DNA from: Cercis canadensis
Lineage: Eukaryota > Streptophyta > Magnoliopsida > Fabales > Fabaceae
Length of the DNA: 64,000 nucleotides
Assembly (NCBI GenBank): GCA_003255065.1
Contig: QAOA01008434.1
Location: 120,018-184,017 of the forward strand
Direction: 5' to 3'
Shown here: positions 62,325-64,000 of the stretch, piece after piece
How the letters are laid out: the number at the start of each line of letters is the position of its first letter
Position numbering within the stretch: position 1 is the first letter of the stretch
The notes under the pieces: model-generated
Seen by the model: only the letters and a program-made list of their open reading frames with translations
Databases searched by the model: none
Told to the model about the DNA's origin: nothing
Made by a program: the position numbers and the translations under genes

Positions 62325-63930
62325 AGAAAGCAGTCCTCAAGAGAGACGGAGTACTCGACTTTCAAGAAAGGAATCCACCGGTAAGAAGAGTGACGAAAAT
62401 GAAAAGCAATCTCACGGGGTGAAGGAGTGACGAGCACGGGAGCAGTCTTCGGGGTAGATGGAGTGCTGCGTAAGAAAGCCCACCACCAGTTATTGGAGCA
62501 ATGCACTAGAAAGTAGTCATCAGGGGAATGGATTGGCGTGCAAGAAACCAATTCTCGGGGTAGATGGATTGACGCGGCAAGAAACCAATTCTCAGTGGAG
62601 ATGGAGTCACGCGTAAGAAACTATTTTACAAGTGAGTAGAGTGACACAGACGACAGCAGCAGTCCTTGGCGGTGATGGAGTGACGCGCAAGCAAGAAAGC
62701 AATCCCCCAGTGAAAAGAGAGTGTGTCATACAAGAACGAACGCCTCGGGGAGATTGACTGACGTGCAAGAAACCGGCACGCGGAGTGTCATATACGAGAA
62801 AGCAGTCCTTGGGTGAGATGGAGAGACCTGCAAGAAACTAATCCAAGAGCGAGTGGCATGACGCGCAAGAAAGCAGTCCTCTGTGGGGAAAGATTGACGC
62901 GCAAGAAAGCAATTCAACAGCGAGTGAATTGATGCGAAAGGAAGTAGTTGTCGGCCGGAGGGGGGGAGATGGAGTGAAGCGCAAGAAAGCAACCAACCAG
63001 GAAGATAGAGTGATGAGGCAGAAAGTACTGCTAAGAGGAGATTGTGTGACACGCAAGAAAGCAGTCCTTGGGAGAGACGGAGTACTCGACTTGCAAGAAA
63101 GGAATACACCGGTGAGAAGAGTGACGAAGATGAAAAGCAATCTCAAGGGGTGAAGGAGTGACGTGCACCGGAGCAGTCTTCGGGGAAGATGGAGTACTGC
63201 GTAAGAAAGCCCACCACCAGATATTGGAGCAACGCACAAGAAACTAGTTCTCGGGGGATATGGATTGGCGTGCAAGAAAGCAATTTACGGGGGCGATGGA
63301 TTGATGCGGCAAGAAAGCAATTCTCAGGGGAGATGGAGTCACATGCAAGAAACCATTCTACAAGTGAATAGAGTGACACAGACGACAGCAGCAGTCCTTA
63401 GGGGAGATGGAGGGACGCACAAGTAAGAAAGTAATCCACCAGTGAACAGAGAGTGTGTCATACAAGAACGAACTTCTCGGGGGAGGTGGAGTGACGCGCA
63501 AGAAACCAATATAAGCGCGTGGCGTGACGCGCAAGAAAGCAATCCTCGGGGAAGAAAAGACTGACGCTTAGGGGAGAGCAATTCTCGGGGGAGATAGAGT
63601 GACGCGCAAGAAAACCAGTTAACAAAACGAGTTGCGTGAGGCACAAGGAAGGCTGTCCTCGAGCGACACGTCACGCACAAGAAACTAGTCCGTCGATGTC
63701 GCCCAAGAAAACAATTCCTTGGGGAGATGGAGTGACGTGCAAGAAACCGGCACGCGGAGTGTCATATACGAGAAAGCAGTCCTTGGGCGAGATGGAGTGA
63801 CGTGCAAGAAACCAATCCAAGAGCGAGTGGCATGACGCTGAAGAAAGCAGTCCTCTGTGGGGAAAGATTGACGCGCAAGAAAGCAATTCAACAACGAGTG
63901 AATTGATGCGAAAGGAAGTAGTTGTCGGCC
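62325..63930. repeat. GC-richer minisatellite with higher-order structure
   Basis: Diverged tandem units of about 36-40 bp, typically GAGATGGAGTGACGCGCAAG followed by AAAGCAATCCTCGGGG. Above this lies a longer period: the words at 62341 and 63072 (GAGAGACGGAGTACTCGAC) are 731 bp apart, those at 62708 and 63440 are 732 bp apart, and those at 62771 and 63745 are 974 bp apart, so a roughly 242-bp block was added in the second copy. Many open minus-strand frames (for example 62726-63109 and 63671-63976) are by-products of this repetition and encode repeats of CFLARHSISP-like words. N at 62324 marks a weak join at the left end. Confidence 0.88.
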
Positions 63931-64000
63931 CGGGGGGGGGGGGGGGGGGGGGGGGGGGCGAAAAAAAACCAACCACACGGGAAGAAGGGGGGAGGGGGAG
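63931..64000. repeat. Poly-G run and low-quality window end
   Basis: About 28 consecutive G (63931-63958), then an A run and purine-rich sequence, directly after the minisatellite. Probably a sequencing or assembly boundary. Confidence 0.6.

Noticed and set aside
62726-63976. Several minus-strand frames of 68-145 codons in the minisatellite
   Set aside because: Open in several frames at once because of the tandem repeat; translations are repeats of the same words and not protein families.

Overview
This window is nuclear DNA from a dicotyledonous plant. The evidence is GT-AG introns in genes that align with well-known plant families, AT-rich intergenic DNA, and many plant transposon types. 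The species cannot be named from the sequence. Short N runs, mostly beside homopolymers (3906-3907, 9238-9243, 10183, 29362, 55719, 62324), show a gap-filled assembly, so frameshifts and repeat lengths need care.

Genes, left to right: a CHX cation/H+ antiporter (691-3636, +, 3 exons, 807 aa); a broken pectin methylesterase/invertase inhibitor (8094-8590, -); the SWR1 chromatin-remodelling subunit SWC6 (14126-15187, +, 4 exons, 172 aa); a LAC14-like laccase (16015-18438, -, 6 exons, 582 aa); NAA25, the auxiliary subunit of N-terminal acetyltransferase NatB (21206-36284, -, 19 exons, 1012 aa); sorting nexin 2 (37691-43335, +, 5 exons, 564 aa); an intronless NATA1-like GNAT acetyltransferase (45827-46513, +, 228 aa); and an intronless PRA1 protein (47978-48580, -, 200 aa). 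I rebuilt every multi-exon model by hand from splice signals, and the reading phase closes at each junction. These are unrelated housekeeping or cell-wall genes sharing a neighbourhood; no pathway links them.

The rest is mostly mobile DNA, and several copies have exact boundaries. There is a solo LTR with target duplication GTGAT (5517-6823). A Mutator-like element with a perfect 9-bp duplication (10817-12252) lies inside a hAT element (9674-12497). A CACTA element with AAG duplication (49287-52869) carries transposase remnants and a telomere-like array. Small Mutator and Harbinger-type MITEs recur, and there are several long foldback elements.

From about 53 kb to the end no gene is recognised. 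The last 2.5 kb holds a roughly 600-bp near-perfect palindrome (61460-62060) and a GC-richer minisatellite with higher-order structure (62325-63930). I found no new multi-gene system. The most unusual items are the nested Mutator in hAT with G-boxes in its inverted repeats, the telomere-like array inside the CACTA element, the palindrome and the higher-order minisatellite.
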